From contig NZ_KB890415.1 of NCBI RefSeq assembly GCF_000373105.1, positions 1-45,321 on the forward strand: a stretch of 45,321 nt of DNA, in the 5' to 3' direction. The notes below the pieces were generated by a model. It was given only the letters and a program-made list of their open reading frames with translations, was not told where the DNA came from and searched no databases. Each line of letters starts with the position of its first letter. The first letter of the stretch is position 1. A program made the translations under genes and the position numbers. Shown here piece after piece: positions 43,701 through 45,321 of the stretch. The DNA comes from Neolewinella persica DSM 23188. Its GTDB lineage: Bacteria; Bacteroidota; Bacteroidia; Chitinophagales; Saprospiraceae.

Positions 43701-44004
43701 TATTCGCTCAACTTTGGGCAACGCCGAAATAGTTTACAATGCTATTTCCCCTAATGGGGATGGGATGAATGACCTGTTTGTCTTTGATCAGATTGAGCGT
43801 TGTCCGGTAATGTTTCCCGAACGAGAGATCATCATCTTTAATCGATGGGGAGATATTCTTTTTGAAGCCAGACCCTATAATAATGATTGGGACGGAACCA
43901 ATGCTCAAGGCGTCCCAATACCGGAAGGGACTTATTATTATGTATTGCGGTTGGATGTTGGGGAGGGAGCTGTAGTGCGGGGGGATGTTACTGTTATACG
44001 ATAG
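40768..44004 (+). CDS. Giant secreted protein: N-terminal propeller, cysteine modules, CHU_C (T9SS type B) end
   Basis: About 1078 residues from GTG 40768. A signal peptide (IVLVLLLVSGNLPAQ) is followed by NWYFGDSCHVQFGLNGPV, a start seen in many Bacteroidetes surface proteins. A beta-propeller runs to about residue 395 (RASPNGRLIASARNTSRIDL, GLEFSPDGCDVYVVGN). Cysteine modules shared with the two upstream genes come next (CCYRLLVDNEFASDPEL, CCYATHCV), then PKD/Ig-like and SPNGDGMNDLF plus IIIFNRWGDILFEA, the gliding-motility-associated C-terminal domain (CHU_C). This end is the T9SS type B signal, unlike its neighbours' type A. The start is uncertain: an ATG at 40684 would read through the repeat pair; no in-frame ATG lies closer. 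Confidence 0.83.
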   Translation: MQWKDEKSKGWGPSIVLVLLLVSGNLPAQSYDNWYFGDSCHVQFGLNGPVIIDTGNRPHFARTGTASVSDVQGNLLFYSNGVEVRDGNMNLVRDSLRGTGTPAMPAVATPVPGQPGNYFLFTTSRFTNTFTEHDSVFYSLVTTAGGVTVHDPVFFGDSVNHKVLVIPHDNGQDYWVIAPHGGNPDQGAFYTALIANGTVSPPVVQYFDHPYGTDGSFGDIRASPNGRLIASARNTSRIDLMSFDPATGEMAWLKSPLMDYRLAGLEFSPDGCDVYVVGNGATFSPGDDFPGRLLRYRIGLNELEELEIPGAFPFNFQPELSGLQRGPDGWLYFANQLANAVGRFDPTAPDPFATVDATFLQFGPGTGQVQLGLPHPLPRMLNLNTGIGCEINCEPPVCNQTSVRLVPTEDGCCYRLLVDNEFASDPELLQSLTIGPLDGQSISYSAVDLLPQPPGWSVTILPGSQFAAVGTADTLPQGNGFELLTFCLEEAPATAPVSLVAEWRSADQVLCTDTVAATCYGCLEIVTDSLGCGTDVMEYSFSFVNHSPYPVNTVRLLPPEGGGADILLSEETITLTEEIPVGGTYSGRISVSFLDVDGDGEFCFDVVLRRVVSSLNINVNCCYATHCVTAENTVLLGGVSLLDALINVAPAQAIKCDPATVELTATITGLPAGAEEEVTWSGPNSTALLPPLRGPSVLAIEAGVFLATYRDVFGCIVEDSVLVAEDRNPPNAVLADSIDLTCEDVLQLDGSMSSPPDLEFVWTAQGGGTILSGVNGAMPFVEGVGIYQLIVVNPENGCRDTAQTVVNAEELTPASLPEDISDCSVPQIITGNLPPGTEGSWSGIGDDLAEWSADGTTVTVSNLGAGFSLVWTLSALDCPEYSSDTILLSSGLQLVANNDTLNRFNGEGFGSVNLLDNDELVGEVTIRVINAPEFGVFNLEPDGLFTLQIDPCLMEETSMRYEIRSADCDALLSTATLFIRSTLGNAEIVYNAISPNGDGMNDLFVFDQIERCPVMFPEREIIIFNRWGDILFEARPYNNDWDGTNAQGVPIPEGTYYYVLRLDVGEGAVVRGDVTVIR

Positions 44005-44064
44005 CTTGAGGTTGGATAATAATACGTTCAGGAACTGGAAAACAAAGGAAAGACCCAAGAGAAA

Positions 44065-44093
44065 GGGAGTTACAGCAAACCGCTGTAACTCCC
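44065..44093. terminator. Hairpin between convergent genes
   Basis: GGGAGTTACAGC (44065-44076) pairs perfectly with GCTGTAACTCCC (44082-44093) around a 5-base loop, 60 bp after the stop of the third paralogue. No strong T run follows, so a bidirectional function is plausible but unproven. Confidence 0.55.
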
Positions 44094-44126
44094 TGATACT
44101 CCTGAAAAGATTTTGACTTCAATAAT

Positions 44127-44301
44127 GAACTGGTTTAAACTTTTCATTCTCGACCTTATCCGCGCCCTGATGATAACTAGCGTCGTTGCGAAAATCCTCG
44201 TTTAGACACGCTCTTAGCTATGGCTAAACTCCGGTTTTCGCGCCTAGCCAGTAATCATCAGGTCTGCGGAGCGGCCAGTTCAGGAAAGTTTAAACCAGTT
44301 C
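44127..44301. repeat. MITE-like element 3, 175 bp with 17-bp perfect terminal inverted repeats
   Basis: GAACTGGTTTAAACTTT (44127-44143) and AAAGTTTAAACCAGTTC (44285-44301) are perfect inverted copies. Inside, CCTGATGAT and ATCATCAGG make a second pair. There is no coding frame. It ends three bases before the stop codon of the next minus-strand gene. Confidence 0.65.
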
Positions 44302-44304
44302 AGT

Positions 44305-45321
44305 TTACATTTTTACAATCGGGGTTTTTAAACTTTTTCCCTGAACGGTCAGATCAAGGATATAGGTTCCGGAGAACAGTTTTGAAACATCTAAAGTGAT
44401 CAGTTCTGCTTGAGAGAATGCTCGATTTATCATTAGCTGCCCATTAATGTTAAAGAGGCGAACCTGAATATCTTTTACAGTCTGCTCGAAGTCAATTCTC
44501 AATTCATCCTGAACTGGATTCGGATAAAATGATAAACCGACAATATTTAAAGCGTTAGTTCCCGTAATGATGTAGGTAATACATTCAGAAGTAACGCTTT
44601 CAGAACAATTCTCGGCCGTAATAACTACAGCATAGTCTCCGGATACCGTTGGAGTAAAAATTGAGTCAGTCTCTCCGGTGATTTCTGTTCCATCACAAGT
44701 TATCCATTGGTAACTTACTCCAGTTGCATTTGCGGTTAAGGCCCCATCAGCTTCAGTTACTGAAGCATCTATGGTTTGATTTATGCCAAATTCCGCTATC
44801 AGCGCATCAATGTCCCCCGGGGTACACTCGACGGTGGTAGTGCCCTCAACGGTTTCCTGGCAATCCTTGGAAAGGGTATAGCTGTAGGTGCCGTAGGGGA
44901 CATCGGTGAAAGCAGTAAAGCCGCCGGTGACCAGGGTCTGGTCGTAGGACAGGTCGTCATTGTAGAGGCGCACGGTTACACCGGTAGGTGGGAAGCCAAT
45001 GCCGCCCGGAGGCGTCAGGTTGATGAACAGGTCGTTGGTGGTGCGGTTAATCCCGAACGCTGCGACCAGTGCGTCAATATCCCCCGGGGTACACTCGACG
45101 GTGGTGGTACCCTCAACGGTTTCCTGGCAATCCTTGGAAAGGGTGTAATTGTAAGTGCCGTAAGGGACATCGGTGAAAGCAGTAAAGCCGCCGGTGACCA
45201 GGGTCTGGTCGTAGGACAGATCATCATTGTAGAGCCGCACGGTTACGCCGGTTGGCGGGAAGCCAATGCCGCCCGGAGGTGTCAGGTTGATGAACAGGTC
45301 GTTGGTGGTGCGGTTAATCCC
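44305..45321 (-). CDS. T9SS type A secreted protein with 89-residue tandem repeats, C-terminal part
   Basis: The frame runs to the window edge, so the N-terminus is missing; 338 residues are visible. Repeats of 89 residues carry NDLFINLTPPGGIGFPPTG, VRLYNDDLSYDQTLVTGG and YTLSKDCQETVEGTTT, and the second copy runs off the edge. An Ig-like segment follows (TANATGVSYQWITCDGTEIT, SGDYAVVITAENC), a typical Bacteroidetes surface module. The last 75 residues (GLSFYPNPVQDELRIDF to GKSLKTPIVKM) are a T9SS type A sorting domain, which anchors or releases the protein at the cell surface. The repeat resembles a beta-sandwich with a DIDAL linker. Ligand unknown. Confidence 0.85.
   Translation of the reverse strand, partial: GINRTTNDLFINLTPPGGIGFPPTGVTVRLYNDDLSYDQTLVTGGFTAFTDVPYGTYNYTLSKDCQETVEGTTTVECTPGDIDALVAAFGINRTTNDLFINLTPPGGIGFPPTGVTVRLYNDDLSYDQTLVTGGFTAFTDVPYGTYSYTLSKDCQETVEGTTTVECTPGDIDALIAEFGINQTIDASVTEADGALTANATGVSYQWITCDGTEITGETDSIFTPTVSGDYAVVITAENCSESVTSECITYIITGTNALNIVGLSFYPNPVQDELRIDFEQTVKDIQVRLFNINGQLMINRAFSQAELITLDVSKLFSGTYILDLTVQGKSLKTPIVKM
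44790..45321 (-). repeat. 267-bp (89-residue) near-identical tandem repeat, continuing past the window
   Basis: Matching positions 44804/45071 and 44971/45238 are 267 bp apart. The two copies are nearly identical across the CCCCCGGGGTACACTCGACG and CAACGGTTTCCTGGCAATCC stretches. The number of copies upstream cannot be seen. Confidence 0.9.

Overview
The window looks like chromosomal DNA from a marine, gliding-type Bacteroidetes of the Saprospiria/Lewinella kind. Evidence: several giant secreted proteins with Bacteroidetes type IX secretion (T9SS) C-terminal sorting domains (type A and the gliding-associated CHU_C type B), FG-GAP/HYR modules, a DUF1501/DUF1800 pair, a LytTR two-component system with a periplasmic propeller kinase, futalosine-pathway menaquinone genes, and promoter boxes of the Bacteroidetes TAnnTTTG type. 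The genus is an inference from style, not from a marker gene.

Layout. 1-4220 (minus): N-terminal 1406 residues of a giant secreted protein with seven 62-residue FG-GAP repeats, then HYR-like modules, two of which appear to be split by large insert domains. 4402-4518 is an orphan fragment of an FtsK gamma domain. 4782-11750 (plus) is a housekeeping block: B12-type radical SAM protein, short-chain dehydrogenase, small secreted protein, then mqnE, a histidine phosphatase and mqnA. 12088-14644 (minus) is a BlaI/M56-peptidase pair whose promoter is bracketed by two palindromic operators. 14700-18510 is an A/T-rich accessory island: a cysteine-patterned secreted peptide, a GLPGLI-like lipoprotein, a TPR-like protein, a moeA 5' fragment, an IS3-type transposase remnant, a frameshifted AhpD/CMD gene and a DUF4136 lipoprotein. 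18583-20891 is intact moeA overlapping a mobA-like gene. 21211-23007 is an acyl-CoA dehydrogenase behind an elaborate set of dyads. 23365-32894 is all minus strand: DUF1501, DUF1800, an rRNA methyltransferase, an EEP nuclease, ssb, a LytTR regulator and its sensor kinase. 33093-44004 (plus) is a run of three giant paralogous secreted proteins sharing cysteine-rich modules. 44305-45321 (minus) is the C-terminal part of another T9SS protein carrying 89-residue tandem repeats.

Several repeat families overlay this: (i) a 19-22 bp NotI-core element, GGCGCGGCCGCAGGTGCAA, in about ten near-copies including two close inverted pairs; (ii) two MITE-like elements with GTCGCCTCTCC ends; (iii) a 175-bp element with 17-bp inverted ends; (iv) seven tandem 10-bp units upstream of ssb; (v) heptamer repeats inside the radical SAM gene. 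Promoter boxes of the form TACCTTMG lie 4-5 nt before several start codons, suggesting leaderless transcripts.

All calls come from reading translations and motifs by eye; no database search was possible.
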